Shown here: piece after piece, positions 41,142 to 53,411 of the stretch
Layout: each line of letters starts with the position of its first letter
How positions within the stretch are numbered: the first letter of the stretch is position 1
Source of the DNA: Pseudomonas graminis
GTDB taxonomy: Bacteria > Pseudomonadota > Gammaproteobacteria > Pseudomonadales > Pseudomonadaceae
Direction: 5' to 3'
Length of the DNA stretch: 64,000 nucleotides
Assembly: GCF_900111735.1 (NCBI RefSeq)
Contig: NZ_FOHW01000011.1
Coordinates: 88,327 to 152,326, forward strand
The notes under the pieces: generated by a model
What the model saw: the letters and a program-made list of their open reading frames with translations, nothing else
Told to the model about the DNA's origin: nothing
Databases searched by the model: none
Made by a program: the position numbers and the translations under genes

Positions 41142-44100
41142 TCAGTCGAGCATAAACAGCGCATCGTTGCTGAATTGCGCTTCGAACCGCGTCGCCGGCA
41201 TCGGGCGTCCGAACAGGTAGCCCTGAACTTCATCGCAGCCGTGTTCGCGCAGAAACTCCAGCTGCTCATGTGTTTCCACGCCCTCGGCGATCACCGACAG
41301 ATTGAGGCTGTGGGCCATGGCGATGATCGCCCGGGCGATTTGCGCGTCCTGTTCGCCAGACGGCAGGCCATCCACGAACGTGCGGTCGATCTTCAACACG
41401 TCGATGGGAAACTGCTTCAGGTAATTCAGCGACGAATAACCGGTGCCGAAGTCATCGACCGCAATGCTCAGGCCCAGCCGCTTCAACCCGGCCAGAATCT
41501 GCATGGCTTCGCTCACCTCACGCATCAGGATGCTTTCAGTCAGTTCAAGTTCGAGGCAGGCGGGCGGCAGACCGATTTCCTGGAGGATGCCGGCGATGCG
41601 CGTGCCCAGCTGCCCGTCCGAAAACTGCCGTGCGGAAATGTTCACCGACACTTTCGGCACGCGAACCCGCGCCAGATGCCATTCGCGCAACTGGCGGCAG
41701 GCCTCCTTGAGCACCCATTCGCCCACTTCGACCACCAGCCCGAGCTCCTCGAGCACCGGGATGAATTCCACTGGCTGTACCAAACCGCGGCGCGGGTGAC
41801 GCCAGCGCAGCAGCGCTTCGGCGCCGGTCAGACGCTTGCCGTCGCCACTGAACTGCGGCTGGTAATACAGCGTGAATTCGCCCTGCTCCAGGGCATGGCG
41901 CAGGTCGCTTTCCAGCTCCAGACGCTCAAGGGCACTGGCGTTCATGTCGGCTTGGTAAAACTGGAAGTTGTTCTTGCCGCGTTCCTTGGCGTGATACATC
42001 GCCGTGTCGGCGTTCTTCATCAACTGGCTCAGTTCGTTGCCATCCTGAGGGCTGAGCGCGACGCCGATACTGGCCGTGACGAAGAACTCGCGACCCTCCA
42101 GCACGAAGGGTTTTACCAGACTGGCAAGAATCTGTTCGGCCACATGAATCGCACGGTTCAGCGCCGCCTGTTGAGTGGGGCGGGGTTGCAGCAGCAGCGT
42201 GAACTCATCGCCGCCCATGCGCGCTACGGTGTCGTCTTCGTCGACGCATCCGAGCAGGCGCAAGGCCATTTCCTTGAGCATCCGGTCGCCGGCAGCATGG
42301 CCCAAAGAATCGTTGATCGGCTTGAAACGATCGAGGTCGAGGAACATCAACACCACCCACGTCTGCTGACGTTCGGCGTGCAGCAACGCGCTGTGCAGGC
42401 GATCCTGAAACAGCGTGCGGTTGGGCAGATGGGTCAGTGCGTCGTAATAAGCCAGCCGATGAATACGCTGCTCGCTGGCCTTGCGCTCGCTGATGTCGCT
42501 GAAGAAGCACACGTAGCTGGCCAGATCGCCTTCATCGTCGAGCACCGCCGTAATTCCGACCCATGCCGGATAGTGCTCGCCGTCGCGCCGCTTGAGCCAC
42601 AGCTCACCCTCCCAGCTACCGCGCTGGCTCAGCTGTTTGAGTATGTAACCCAGATGCGCTGCCTGCTGATTCTCGACGGTCAGCATCATCGGCAACTGAT
42701 CCAGGACTTGCGACACGGCGTAGCCACTGACCCGGGTAAAGGCGTCGTTGGCCTGCACGATGTAGCCCGCAGGGTCGGTGATGAGAATGGCCGAGGTCGA
42801 GTGTTCGAACACCGTCGCTGCCATGCGCAGGTCTTTTTCGGCGCGCCGCTGCTGACTGACATCACGTCCCACGCCGAGAACGCCTTCAAACGCCCCGATT
42901 TCATCCCACACCAGAACCAGACGCAGCTCCACGGGAATCTTGCGCCCATCAGCGCGCAGGCAATCGAACAGGAACAACTGAGTGGTGACTTCGCTGCGCA
43001 GGTCCGCCAGCGCTTCGGGCGTGTTCAACGCTTTACTGATTCGCTGCAGCAGCCCGTTGAAGCCGCTGAGTTGCTGAGGATTGGCGATGATCGCTTTCCA
43101 GCCGTTTTGCAGAATCCACTCGGCGCTGTAACCCAGCACGGTGTGGACAGAAGGGCTGATGTAGTTGGCGTGCAAAAGTTGATCGGTGGAGAAAATGACG
43201 TCGCTGATGCTTTCCGCCAGCATCCGGTAACGCTGTTCGCTCTCACGCAGGGACTGGCTGGCCTCCACTTGCTCAGTGATGTCCTTGGCGACGCCCACAA
43301 TGCGCCTGACCTGACCGTCGTTGTCCGCCGCCAGCGCCTGTTCGCGGATGTCGAACAAGCGCCAGCTGTCGTGCCGGTCACGGAAGCGCAGCTGACGATG
43401 AATCGTCTCGCTGCTGCAAGGCTCGCCTTCGGCACGTCGCAGTAGCTCGTAGGCGCCGAGATCGTCCGGGTGCAGCAGGAGCTCCCAGTAGTATTCGCCC
43501 ATTTCGTCCAGTTCGGCCTGGCTGTAACCCAGCGTCTCGCCCAAATGGTGGTTGCTGTAGATCATCCGTCGCGTGACCACATCCTGCACGTACAGATGGT
43601 CGGGAACTGTGCGCACGACATCCGACCAGAACCGTTCCCGCTCCTGCAGCGCCAACTCGGCCTGCTTGCGGTTAGTAAAATCGCTGATGCTGAGGATGAC
43701 GGCGTTGAAGTCCTCGGACTGCTCGGGCAGGCGCATGACCACCCAGAGGTGCTGATCCCTGCCCTTGGTGCCGGGTAGCAAGATTTCGAGTTCCAGCTGA
43801 CGTTGCCCGTCGAGGACGGCCTGGAGTATCTGCAGACCGATGCCGTTTCTGGCGCGGGGACAACCTTCAATCAGCTGCTGCCAGACATGCTGTGCCGATT
43901 CTGCGCGCAGCACTTGAGCGGCGACCTGATTGACCTCGGTGATGCGCAACTGCTGAAGCAGGTCGCTGATTTGCTCAGGCTGGTTGATCAGGCGCGCTTT
44001 CAGGTCTTCGCCGTTGTTGACTTGCAGGTGCCTGAGGGACGCCGGCAGCCCGGAGAGGTCCATTACGCACAGCGCGACACCAGTGCCTTCGAAGATGTCT

Positions 44101-45014
44101 TTGTAGCGGCGACGGCTTTGATGCAGCTGCAGTTGACGGCGGCGCAGACTGCGCAACGCAAACAACGGAATGATGGAACAGAGCAGCGCCAACAGGCATT
44201 TACCGATGAGCGGGAAGAGCAGCGTCTGGCGGGCTTTCTGCAGGTCGAACAGGCCGCGCAGTTGCCAGTCGCTGTGGGTCAGCGGTTGCACAAGGACCGT
44301 CTGCATCTGGCTGTCAGCGGACTGACCGGCGTCTGGCAGGTTTTTGTAAAGCGGGCGGCGACTGCTGATATCTTCCAGCAGCCAGGCGGGCTGGTAATCC
44401 AGATCGCTCTGGTGCGTCAGCGCTTTGAGCATGTCGGGCTTGAGTCGCAGCGCCCAGTAGCGCTCATTGCCGGTGCCGGGCTGACGGATGAACAGGTAGA
44501 ACGTCGAGGCGCTTGGGTCGTTGGCATAGAAGTATGGGTGACCCTGGATGACCGAATGCATCTGGGTCAACAAGCCGACGTCACGGGGCTCGCCATCGCT
44601 GTCGGCGCTGATATTCCCGTCGCTGTCGAGCCAGACCAGGCTTTTCACTCCTGGCATGGCATGACGCAGGCTGGCCAGCACTGCCGCTGATCCGTCTGCA
44701 GATTGCGGAGCGTCGCGTGCTTCGTCGAGCACATTCAGCGCCACCTGCGCGTTCAGGGCCATGTTCAGGCTTAACCGGTCGGCGAGCTGCACGCTGTAGT
44801 CGATGCTGCGCTTGTGCTGACGTTCCTGGGACTGCTGGAACTGGTCGATCATCTGCCATAACAACAGCATCAACATCATCAGGACCAGGGCCGCGAGCGC
44901 ACCTCTGAGTAGCCCTCTAAAAGGCATAGTCGTTGCGCTGTCGGGCGGGCGCAGGGGTGAGGCGGGGGTCGGTTTGAGCAAACTGTGATCCTGACTACTG
45001 GACTGAATCAGCAT
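41142..45014 (-). CDS. morA: MorA-like cyclic-di-GMP regulator (PAS-GGDEF-EAL)
   Basis: About 1290 residues in the inner membrane. Two TM helices near residues 35-60 and 270-290 flank a periplasmic sensor of about 210 residues. At least four PAS domains follow, then a GGDEF domain with intact M-G-G-D-E-F and an EAL domain with intact E-A-L, so both diguanylate cyclase and phosphodiesterase activity are possible. [10 protein letters not shown] is the EAL loop-6 motif. Pseudomonas MorA controls flagellar timing and biofilm; the glyA neighbour supports orthology. The start is uncertain: ATG 45014 or GTG 45023. Confidence 0.88.
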   Translation of the reverse strand: MLIQSSSQDHSLLKPTPASPLRPPDSATTMPFRGLLRGALAALVLMMLMLLLWQMIDQFQQSQERQHKRSIDYSVQLADRLSLNMALNAQVALNVLDEARDAPQSADGSAAVLASLRHAMPGVKSLVWLDSDGNISADSDGEPRDVGLLTQMHSVIQGHPYFYANDPSASTFYLFIRQPGTGNERYWALRLKPDMLKALTHQSDLDYQPAWLLEDISSRRPLYKNLPDAGQSADSQMQTVLVQPLTHSDWQLRGLFDLQKARQTLLFPLIGKCLLALLCSIIPLFALRSLRRRQLQLHQSRRRYKDIFEGTGVALCVMDLSGLPASLRHLQVNNGEDLKARLINQPEQISDLLQQLRITEVNQVAAQVLRAESAQHVWQQLIEGCPRARNGIGLQILQAVLDGQRQLELEILLPGTKGRDQHLWVVMRLPEQSEDFNAVILSISDFTNRKQAELALQERERFWSDVVRTVPDHLYVQDVVTRRMIYSNHHLGETLGYSQAELDEMGEYYWELLLHPDDLGAYELLRRAEGEPCSSETIHRQLRFRDRHDSWRLFDIREQALAADNDGQVRRIVGVAKDITEQVEASQSLRESEQRYRMLAESISDVIFSTDQLLHANYISPSVHTVLGYSAEWILQNGWKAIIANPQQLSGFNGLLQRISKALNTPEALADLRSEVTTQLFLFDCLRADGRKIPVELRLVLVWDEIGAFEGVLGVGRDVSQQRRAEKDLRMAATVFEHSTSAILITDPAGYIVQANDAFTRVSGYAVSQVLDQLPMMLTVENQQAAHLGYILKQLSQRGSWEGELWLKRRDGEHYPAWVGITAVLDDEGDLASYVCFFSDISERKASEQRIHRLAYYDALTHLPNRTLFQDRLHSALLHAERQQTWVVLMFLDLDRFKPINDSLGHAAGDRMLKEMALRLLGCVDEDDTVARMGGDEFTLLLQPRPTQQAALNRAIHVAEQILASLVKPFVLEGREFFVTASIGVALSPQDGNELSQLMKNADTAMYHAKERGKNNFQFYQADMNASALERLELESDLRHALEQGEFTLYYQPQFSGDGKRLTGAEALLRWRHPRRGLVQPVEFIPVLEELGLVVEVGEWVLKEACRQLREWHLARVRVPKVSVNISARQFSDGQLGTRIAGILQEIGLPPACLELELTESILMREVSEAMQILAGLKRLGLSIAVDDFGTGYSSLNYLKQFPIDVLKIDRTFVDGLPSGEQDAQIARAIIAMAHSLNLSVIAEGVETHEQLEFLREHGCDEVQGYLFGRPMPATRFEAQFSNDALFMLD

Positions 45015-45023
45015 GTGCGACAC

Positions 45024-45377
45024 GCACTATAAGCCCGGTGCGCAAAAGGCGGCTAGCATGCCACCGAGCTGTGGCACAGTGCCAGCGCTATTGGGGCGGA
45101 CGGTTTGCCCTGTTGCGTGCATTCGGGTAGCTTTGCGCCACGCGCGACGCGCCGGTTTCTGCACGGCGTGCTTGCATGTATCTAAAGACCTGCAAGCATT
45201 GCTCCAGCTTTAATACCGGTCCTCGGAAGTTTGTCCCTGCCGCGCCGGTTTGGCTCTGATCAATTCAAGGCCCGGAATCGCGCTACGGCAAGTTGCGGCG
45301 CGAAGATAAACGCATTTTTTGCGACGCAGCACTAAGCTCGCGCCTTTATTCACAGTCTCATTCCAGGTTTTCATTCC
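45024..45377. other. Divergent region between morA and ettA, nothing recognised
   Basis: About 354 bases hold the promoters for both divergent genes. No ORF, palindrome or REP is seen. The ettA SD is weak (CAGG). Confidence 0.45.
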
Positions 45378-47042
45378 ATGGCTCAATACGTCTTTACCAT
45401 GCATCGGCTGAGCAAAGTTGTTCCGCCGAAGCGGGAAATCCTGAAAAACATCTCCCTCTCGTTTTTCCCCGGCGCCAAGATCGGCGTCCTCGGCCTCAAC
45501 GGTTCGGGTAAATCCACGCTGCTGAAAATCATGGCCGGTGTCGACACCGAGTTTGATGGTGAAGCGCGCCCGATGCCCGAGCTGAACATCGGCTACCTGC
45601 CGCAAGAGCCGCAGCTCGACCCGACCAAGACCGTACGTGAAGTGGTCGAAGAAGCGGTCAGCGTCATCAAGGACGCTCAAGCGCGTCTGGACGAAGTCTA
45701 TGCCGCTTACGCGGAGCCGGACGCTGATTTCGACAAGCTGGCGGCCGAGCAGGCCAAGCTCGAGTCGATCCTGCAAGCCAGCGATGGCCACAACCTGGAG
45801 CGCCAGCTTGAAGTCGCCGCCGATGCGCTGCGTCTGCCGGCCTGGGACGCCAAGGTCGAACACCTGTCCGGTGGTGAGAAACGTCGCGTCGCGCTGTGCC
45901 GCCTGTTGCTGTCGGCCCCCGACATGCTGCTGCTCGACGAACCGACCAACCACCTGGACGCCGATTCCGTCGCCTGGCTCGAGCATTTCCTGCACGATTT
46001 CCCGGGCACCGTGGTTGCGATCACCCACGACCGGTACTTCCTCGACAACGTCGCTGGCTGGATTCTGGAGCTCGACCGCGGTGCGGGCATTCCGTACGAA
46101 GGCAACTATTCCGGCTGGCTTGAGGCCAAGTCCGATCGTCTGGCGGCCGAATCCAAACAGCAATCGGCCCATGAAAAGGCCATGAAAGAAGAACTTGAGT
46201 GGGTCCGTAAAGGTGCCAAGGCGCGCCAGTCGAAATCCAAGGCCCGTCTGCAACGCTTCGAAGAGCTCCAGTCCCAGGAATTCCAGAAGCGCAGCGAAAC
46301 CAACGAGATCTACATCCCGGCTGGTCCGCGCCTGGGCGACAAGGTCATCGAGTTCAAGAACGTCACCAAGGGCTATGGCGATCGCGTGCTGATCGACAAC
46401 CTGTCGTTCTCCATGCCTAAAGGCGCCATCGTTGGCGTGATCGGCGGTAACGGCGCCGGTAAGTCGACGCTGTTCCGCATGCTGATGGGCAAGGAGCAAC
46501 CGGATTCCGGCTCCATCGAAGTCGGCGAAACCGTGCAACTGGCGTGCGTCGATCAAAGCCGTGACGACCTGGACGGCAGCAAGACCGTGTTCGCGCAGAT
46601 TTCCGACGGCTCCGATCAGATCAAGATCGGCAACTACGAAATCCCTTCGCGCACCTATGTCGGCCGTTTCAACTTCAAAGGCGGCGATCAGCAGAAGTTC
46701 GTGAAGGACCTGTCTGGCGGTGAGCGCGGTCGTCTGCACCTGGCGCTGACGTTGAAGGAGGGTGGCAACGTCCTGCTGCTCGACGAACCGTCAAACGACC
46801 TCGACGTTGAAACCCTGCGTTCCCTCGAAGAAGCCCTGCTGGACTTCCCGGGCGCTGCCATTGTGATCTCTCACGATCGGTGGTTCCTTGACCGCGTGGC
46901 GACTCACATCCTCGCGTACGAAGACGATTCCCAAGCCGTGTTTTTCGAAGGCAACTACACCGAGTACGAAGCCGATCGCAAGAAACGCCTCGGCGACGCA
47001 GCCGCTCAGCCGCACCGCGTGCGTCACAAGAAACTGGCCTGA
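45378..47042 (+). CDS. ettA: Energy-dependent translational throttle protein EttA (ABC-F)
   Basis: A 554-residue cytosolic ABC-F ATPase that binds the ribosomal E site and gates entry into elongation according to ATP level. Two ABC cassettes are visible: Walker [10 protein letters not shown] and G-G-N-G-A-G-K-S-T, and L-S-G-G-E signatures in both. The linker (P-tIM) between them is charged and helical; the arm insertion in the first cassette is present. The C-terminus is short, with no extra domain, as for EttA and unlike Uup. Confidence 0.96.
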   Translation: MAQYVFTMHRLSKVVPPKREILKNISLSFFPGAKIGVLGLNGSGKSTLLKIMAGVDTEFDGEARPMPELNIGYLPQEPQLDPTKTVREVVEEAVSVIKDAQARLDEVYAAYAEPDADFDKLAAEQAKLESILQASDGHNLERQLEVAADALRLPAWDAKVEHLSGGEKRRVALCRLLLSAPDMLLLDEPTNHLDADSVAWLEHFLHDFPGTVVAITHDRYFLDNVAGWILELDRGAGIPYEGNYSGWLEAKSDRLAAESKQQSAHEKAMKEELEWVRKGAKARQSKSKARLQRFEELQSQEFQKRSETNEIYIPAGPRLGDKVIEFKNVTKGYGDRVLIDNLSFSMPKGAIVGVIGGNGAGKSTLFRMLMGKEQPDSGSIEVGETVQLACVDQSRDDLDGSKTVFAQISDGSDQIKIGNYEIPSRTYVGRFNFKGGDQQKFVKDLSGGERGRLHLALTLKEGGNVLLLDEPSNDLDVETLRSLEEALLDFPGAAIVISHDRWFLDRVATHILAYEDDSQAVFFEGNYTEYEADRKKRLGDAAAQPHRVRHKKLA

Positions 47043-47057
47043 TTCGGGTTGGTGTCA

Positions 47058-47090
47058 TAAAAAAACGGAGCCTTCGGGCTCCGTTTTTTT
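47058..47090 (+). terminator. Rho-independent terminator of ettA
   Basis: ACGGAGCC and GGCTCCGT arms around TTCG, with an A-run before and a T-run after. It can also serve the converging GreA/B-like gene. Confidence 0.93.
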
Positions 47091-47116
47091 GTCTGGCCTA
47101 TTGCCGGTCGATTGAG

Positions 47117-47611
47117 TCAGTCGCCGGCCTCAATCCGCATGACGTCGATGACTGCATCGCCGACCGGCCGTTTCCAGGTGACTTCGTCCCCGACACTGGC
47201 GCCGAGCAACGCCTTGCCCAGTGGTGACGCCCAATTGATCAGCTGACTGGCAGCATCGGCCTGATCCTCTCCGACCAGTTGCACGCGTTGCTCGACACTG
47301 TCCTCGTCGGCAAAGGTCACCCAACTGCCAATCTGAACCTTGTCCTCTGATGTGCTGCTGACCACTTGGGCGCTCTGCAGGCGCTGGTTGAAATAACGCA
47401 GGTCGCGTTCGATTTCGGCCATGCGCTGTTTGTCGGCGTCATCGCCCTGGGCGTTCTGTTCGCTGTATTGCGCTTGCAGCTGCTCAACCTGAACGTGCAA
47501 TTGATCAAAGCCGCGCTGGGTGACGTAGTTAATCTGGGCGCTGATCTGCCGTTCAACCGGCGGGTCAATTTGCGCGGCGGCGTTGTCTTCGTTGACGAAG
47601 GCGCGACTCAT
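47117..47611 (-). CDS. GreA/GreB-family transcription factor
   Basis: A 164-residue protein with a short coiled-coil N-terminal part (E-R-D-L-R-Y-F-N-Q-R-L) and a C-terminal FKBP-like domain (I-G-S-W-V-T-F-A-D-E-D, then W-A-S-P-L-G-K-A-L-L-G). The C-terminal domain matches Gre factors, but the N-terminal tip lacks the D-x-x-E pair needed for cleavage of backtracked RNA at its usual place, so it may be a Gre paralogue with another effect on RNA polymerase. SD AGGAG precedes the ATG. Confidence 0.85.
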   Translation of the reverse strand: MSRAFVNEDNAAAQIDPPVERQISAQINYVTQRGFDQLHVQVEQLQAQYSEQNAQGDDADKQRMAEIERDLRYFNQRLQSAQVVSSTSEDKVQIGSWVTFADEDSVEQRVQLVGEDQADAASQLINWASPLGKALLGASVGDEVTWKRPVGDAVIDVMRIEAGD

Positions 47612-47696
47612 GGCGGGCTCCTGTTCATGGCTTGATCACATTGGGCCATAGTGAGTCCCCGATAGTTTCACCCGTTATCCGCCGGCGGCAGGCAGC

Positions 47697-48056
47697 TCAA
47701 TGAGAGCGGTAGGCTTTCGCGGCGTCCTGGGTCCTCTGATGGTCCCAGTTGCGGTCGCGGTCATTCCAGATGCTGTCCCGGCCCTGATCATGAACGTTGC
47801 TGTTGGCCAGTTGCGCCTGGCATTGACGGAATCCGTCCGACCAGCCTTGGGCATACAACGTGTCACGCAGATAGCGCGGCACGTCCTTTTTGAATTGCCC
47901 CTTCATGAGATCGATGGATTGCCGACCGCTCCCGCAGCCATCCTGGAAACCATCAGCGAATGCCGGCGGGTAACCTTCGGCCAATAACTGGTCGTGGGTA
48001 GACTGACATCCGGCGATTACTACAACGCACCACAGCACAGCCCATCGCGCATTCAT
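47697..48056 (-). CDS. Small lipoprotein of unknown function
   Basis: A 119-residue precursor with a lipobox (V-V-I-A-G-C, Cys17), so it is lipidated and anchored in the envelope. The mature part is hydrophilic, with G-F-Q-D-G-C-G-S-G-R-Q and Y-A-Q-G-W-S-D-G-F-R-Q-C; the two G-F/W-x-D-G-x-x-x-C-like blocks could form disulfides. I do not recognise a function. ATG 48056 is chosen for its SD (GAGGAA); the open frame extends upstream without support. Confidence 0.8.
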   Translation of the reverse strand: MNARWAVLWCVVVIAGCQSTHDQLLAEGYPPAFADGFQDGCGSGRQSIDLMKGQFKKDVPRYLRDTLYAQGWSDGFRQCQAQLANSNVHDQGRDSIWNDRDRNWDHQRTQDAAKAYRSH

Positions 48057-48282
48057 TTTGATTTCCTCACTGCTTGAGAAAAGTTTAGAAGCGCTTGTGT
48101 GAGTTATTGGTAAAAACGCTGTAGGAAATCCATTAACCGATGCTCGGTCACGCGCCATAAGTTCCACCTTTTTCGCTCGGCGACGATGCCTTGAAAAACG
48201 TCCGGTAATTTTCCCCTGGGCGGGCCGTGCAGATTCAAGGTTGTTAAACTGTCGCGCTGCGCAAAACCGTTTAGGAAGATTG

Positions 48283-49491
48283 ATGAACCTCAGAACGATT
48301 CTGATCCTCGGCGCACTCAGCGCTTTTGGCCCGTTGGCCATCGACTTTTACCTGCCAGGTTTCCCGGCTATCGCGTTGGCATTCGGCACCGACGAGAAAC
48401 ACGTTCAGTTGACCCTGGCCTCTTATTTCCTCGGCCTGAGCATCGGCCAACTTGCCTATGGTCCAATCGCCGATCGTTTCGGCCGTCGGATCCCGCTGTT
48501 GTTTGGCGTCGGCTTGTTCACCCTCGCATCTCTGGGGTGCGCCCTGGCGCCTTCTCTTGAATGGCTGATTGCTGCCCGCTTTGTACAGGCGTTGGGCGGA
48601 TGTGCCGGCATGGTGCTGTCGCGGGCGATCGTCAGCGACAAATGCTCACCGGTCGACTCGGCCAAAGTGTTCTCGCAACTGATGCTGGTCATGGGCCTGG
48701 CGCCGATTCTGGCTCCGATGCTGGGTGGGCTGCTGGTCAACGTCGTGGGTTGGCAGGCCATCTTCCTGACCTTGACGGTATTCAGCGCACTCACTGCGGT
48801 GGCGGTATTCAGGGGCTTGCCGGAAAGCATGCCCGCCGGCCATCCGCGACTGCCCCTCTCGGGGGCGTTAGGGTCGTACTGGAATCTCTTGGGCGACCGG
48901 ATTTTCCTGGGCCACGCGCTCACCGGGGGCATCGCGATGGCCGGGATGTTTTCATACATTGCTGGCTCGCCTTTCGTTTTCATCAAGCTGTATGGCGTCC
49001 CGGCGGAACATTACGGCTGGTTATTCGGCATCAACGCTGCAGGCTTCATCTTCATCGCTCAGGTGAACGCACGACTTGTTGGCCGCTATGGTCCGGCGTG
49101 GTTGCTGTCGCGGACTGTCTGGATCTATCTCGCTGCCGCCCTCGTACTGTTGACCATCGCCTCTCTGCACACCGAAAAACTGTGGCCGCTGCTGATTCCG
49201 CTGTTCATTTATATCGCCAGCCTGGGCTGCATCATTCCTAACGCTTCGGCGTGCGCAATGAGCGGGCAGGGCAAACGTGCGGGCAGCGCGTCGGCCTTGC
49301 TGGGATGTTTGCAATTCAGTGTTGCTGCCGGCGCGGCGGCACTGGTCGGTGTACTGCATGACGGAACGGCCGTGCCGATGGCGACGGTCATTACGTTGTG
49401 CGGTGTGCTCGCTGTGACGCTTGCAGTCATTACTCGCCGGGCGCAGCAGAAGCGAGACGCGCAGCTTCCTCACGCGGATGTGCGTATCTAA
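48283..49491 (+). CDS. Bcr/CflA family multidrug MFS exporter
   Basis: A 402-residue MFS protein with 12 TM helices. G-P-L-A-I-D-F-Y-L-P in TM1, G-P-I-A-D-R-F-G-R-R in the TM2-3 loop and Q-A-L-G-G-C-A-G-M-V-L-S-R-A-I-V-S-D motif C are those of Bcr/CflA drug:proton antiporters (bicyclomycin, chloramphenicol, sulfonamides). ATG 48283 has SD AGGAAG; the open frame to 48241 lies in the leader. It is divergent from the lipoprotein. Confidence 0.9.
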   Translation: MNLRTILILGALSAFGPLAIDFYLPGFPAIALAFGTDEKHVQLTLASYFLGLSIGQLAYGPIADRFGRRIPLLFGVGLFTLASLGCALAPSLEWLIAARFVQALGGCAGMVLSRAIVSDKCSPVDSAKVFSQLMLVMGLAPILAPMLGGLLVNVVGWQAIFLTLTVFSALTAVAVFRGLPESMPAGHPRLPLSGALGSYWNLLGDRIFLGHALTGGIAMAGMFSYIAGSPFVFIKLYGVPAEHYGWLFGINAAGFIFIAQVNARLVGRYGPAWLLSRTVWIYLAAALVLLTIASLHTEKLWPLLIPLFIYIASLGCIIPNASACAMSGQGKRAGSASALLGCLQFSVAAGAAALVGVLHDGTAVPMATVITLCGVLAVTLAVITRRAQQKRDAQLPHADVRI

Positions 49492-49497
49492 CCAGCG

Positions 49498-49521
49498 TCG
49501 GCAACGTTAACGCGTTGCCGA
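49498..49521 (+). terminator. Hairpin past the Bcr-type gene
   Basis: TCGGCAACG and CGTTGCCGA arms enclose TTAACG, six bases past the stop. The T-run is short (TTTC), so it is a weak terminator candidate. Confidence 0.55.
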
Positions 49522-50202
49522 TTTCGCCAGGTTTAATGCGTGCCTGTACAAGCATGTTCAGGCTGTTGAAAAAGAGCGGCTTATATACGGCTGTTTACTA
49601 CTTCGGAGTTGGAAACTTCTTACAGCTAATAAAATTAGCTATCTGGCCTCCGCGCTTGAACGTCAGAAGTTCACTTCTGACACGCCTCAGGCACAGATTA
49701 TTTTCTTGAAGGCTTTATGAGTTTTGGGTGTAGGCAATCGCCCTGACGCAGGATTCATGAACCAGCGTTGTCCGCGTAAAATGCCCGTCCTTTAAGGGCT
49801 TTCGGCTATCTGGCTGGATCCGAGCCGTTAACGGGTTGCGGGATTGTGCTGAACATTTGCCGATACGGCCCACAAACAAAGGGCCGTGCAATGGACAAGT
49901 TGATCCGTCAATCGGCTGCAGGTCTTATACTAAGCGCCGTCATGGATCCGATTTAATTCTCATGTTTCAAACTGTATTGCTCGGGCACAGCTATCTGTAT
50001 TGCCTGCAAGTTCAAGCGATCAGAGTTCGTGTGAGGTGATTTAAATCAAGGTCCGTTTTTGCCTTAAGCACGCATGATGGTTGGCCACAACAATGGACCG
50101 GCGCTTTCAATTGATTGAGCCTGGGATTCAGCGCCGATGGCACGCCTCGACCTGCGCACCGGCGCCGGTCCGCTTAGATAATGTTCAACAGGGAGTGAAG
50201 AC
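49522..50202. other. Long noncoding stretch before the ArsR-type regulator
   Basis: About 680 bases without a convincing gene; short open frames are not supported by SD or composition. It is locally AT-rich (49560-49720). An ANR-type box sits at 50036-50049. No tRNA or other RNA is recognised, but an unannotated sRNA cannot be excluded. Confidence 0.5.
50036..50049. promoter_or_regulatory. Candidate ANR/FNR box
   Basis: GTGAT-TTAA-ATCAA differs from the consensus TTGAT-N4-ATCAA at one position. It lies 154 bases before the ArsR-type regulator ATG, which would allow oxygen-responsive control of that gene. The match is to consensus only. Confidence 0.55.
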
Positions 50203-50895
50203 ATGGAATATGTACCTTGCATCAGCCAGATCGCTGCGTTGCTCGCCGACCCCAAACGCAGCGCGATCGTGTGGGCATTGATGGACGGAACATCGCGGGC
50301 GGCCAATGAAGTAGCTTCGCTGGTGGGTCTATCCACTTCTTCTGCCGGTGCGCACCTGGCGCGCCTTGCCGCCGGCGGATTGCTGCGTCACGAAGTCCGA
50401 GCCCGCAAACGCTACTTCAGGCTTGCTGCGCCGGAAGTCCGGACCGCCGTCCAGGCGCTGGTCAGCGCATCGATGGTCAGCGCGGATCTGATCAGCCGCA
50501 GCCTGGCGCAACCATTACCGCCCCTGCCGTTATGCCGCGCCAGCGTCTGCGCGGATCATCTGGGCGGCGAGATGGGTGCCGAGCTGTATCTGAGGATGCT
50601 GGGCGCGGGCTGGATCGAACAATCCGAACACCGGTTGGAGGTCACCAGTGTCGGCATCTCCCGCTTTGCCGAACGAGGAATTTTTATTCCCGCGCTGGCC
50701 CACAGACGACGCGAGGCCGTGTGTGCCTGTGTCGACTGTCACGAAAGCAGGCCGCATCTCGGGGGCGCATTGGGCGCAGGACTTCTGCAGTTGTTCATGC
50801 AGCTGGGCTGGCTGCGGACGACGGAAGAGGCCTCCACGTTACAGGTCTCTTCCAATGGTCAGCGAGAAATCAGCAAGATCGCTTCGGCGGCGTGA
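50203..50895 (+). CDS. ArsR-type winged-helix regulator with extended C-terminal domain
   Basis: A 230-residue protein. Residues 1-85 make an ArsR-like winged helix (I-A-A-L-L-A-D-P-K-R-S-A-I-V-W-A-L, then S-L-V-G-L-S-T-S-S-A-G-A-H-L-A-R-L). The remaining 140 residues contain cysteines in C-R-A-S-V-C-A-D-H and C-A-C-V-D-C-H-E, potential metal or redox ligands. The ligand is unknown. SD GGGAG precedes the ATG, and a candidate ANR box lies upstream. Confidence 0.85.
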   Translation: MEYVPCISQIAALLADPKRSAIVWALMDGTSRAANEVASLVGLSTSSAGAHLARLAAGGLLRHEVRARKRYFRLAAPEVRTAVQALVSASMVSADLISRSLAQPLPPLPLCRASVCADHLGGEMGAELYLRMLGAGWIEQSEHRLEVTSVGISRFAERGIFIPALAHRRREAVCACVDCHESRPHLGGALGAGLLQLFMQLGWLRTTEEASTLQVSSNGQREISKIASAA

Positions 50896-50967
50896 TGCCC
50901 CAGGGGGGAGGCGCGGCGTGTGGAGCAGAACGTCCACACACTTTTAGCGCTCAAGGGGCGTGTCTGA

Positions 50968-52250
<1,283 letters not shown>

Positions 52251-53342
52251 ATGGGCACGATTCTCAAGCAGGAAAAGTTTCTTCTACTGGCGGTCATTGC
52301 GACCTTTTTCGCGTACTTCTACGAACACCAACTGCTCAGCAACGGACATACCGTCGCACTGATCGCAGGCATTGCTCTGGTGGGCTTCATCATCTGCGCC
52401 TCGCTGCGCGTGGCTCACCATGCCGAGTTGCTGGCGGAAAAAGTCGGCGATCCCTACGGCACCATGATTCTGACGTTGTCGGCGGTGCTGGTTGAGGTCG
52501 TGATTCTGGCGATCATGATGAGCAATGAACCTTCACCCACGCTGGTGCGGGATACCATTTACTCGGCCGTGATGCTCGACATCAACGGGATTCTGGGTCT
52601 CGCCGCGTTGATGGGCGGGCTCAAGCACGGTGAACAGTCCTACAACGATGACTCCGCGCGTTCCTACAGCGTGATGATTCTGACGGCCATGGCGGTGTCG
52701 ATGGTAGTGCCGGAATTCATTCCGGAAGGTAAGTGGAAGCTGTATTCCGCCTTCACCATTGGCGCGATGATCCTGCTTTATGCGCTGTTCCTGCGTATGC
52801 AGGTTGGGCCGCACAGTTACTTCTTCAGCTACAACTACCCGGACAAGAAGCGCCGCAAGGGTGAGACGCAGGAAGCGCACGAGCCAGTCAACCTGACACG
52901 CTCAATCGCAACCTTGGTTTTCGGCGTGGTGGTCATTGGCGCGTTGGCCGAGGTCATGTCGAAAACCGTCGACCTGGGTCTGGAAGGCAGCGGCGCTCCG
53001 CCGGTGATGACGGCGATTCTGGTGGCGGCGATTTCGGCAGCGCCGGAGATCCTGACCGCACTGCGGGCCGCGCTGGCCAACCGTATGCAATCGGTGGTCA
53101 ACATTGCTCTGGGTGCTTCGCTGTCGACGGTGATCCTGACCGTTCCTGTCATGGAAGGCATGGCGCTCTACAGCGGTCAGGCGTTCCAGATGGCGATGAC
53201 GCCAGTGCAGACAGTGATGATCTTCGTCACCCTGTTGGTCTGCGCCATCAACCTCAACGACGGCGAAACCAACGCCATCGAAGGTATGACGCATTTCGTG
53301 CTGTTTGCCACCTTCATCGCGCTGTCTTTGATGGGGCTGTAG
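52251..53342 (+). CDS. ChaA-type calcium/cation:proton antiporter
   Basis: A 363-residue inner-membrane protein with about 11 TM helices and the two alpha-repeat motifs of the CaCA superfamily: V-E-V-V-I-L-A-I-M-M in the first and S-A-A-P-E-I-L-T-A-L in the second, each with an acidic cation ligand. Close to ChaA, which expels Ca2+ (and Na+ or K+) in exchange for protons. SD AAGG precedes the ATG. It converges on the deaminase gene. Confidence 0.9.
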   Translation: MGTILKQEKFLLLAVIATFFAYFYEHQLLSNGHTVALIAGIALVGFIICASLRVAHHAELLAEKVGDPYGTMILTLSAVLVEVVILAIMMSNEPSPTLVRDTIYSAVMLDINGILGLAALMGGLKHGEQSYNDDSARSYSVMILTAMAVSMVVPEFIPEGKWKLYSAFTIGAMILLYALFLRMQVGPHSYFFSYNYPDKKRRKGETQEAHEPVNLTRSIATLVFGVVVIGALAEVMSKTVDLGLEGSGAPPVMTAILVAAISAAPEILTALRAALANRMQSVVNIALGASLSTVILTVPVMEGMALYSGQAFQMAMTPVQTVMIFVTLLVCAINLNDGETNAIEGMTHFVLFATFIALSLMGL

Positions 53343-53411
53343 ATCAGGTTCGGCTTGAATCCAGGCGTGGGGGAGTCAGCAGTTTCACTTCCCCACTGCC
53401 GTAACAGCGCA

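Noticed and set aside
49836..50039. Short ORFs in the 680-base gap
   Set aside because: No SD, atypical composition and no recognisable domain; treated as noncoding.
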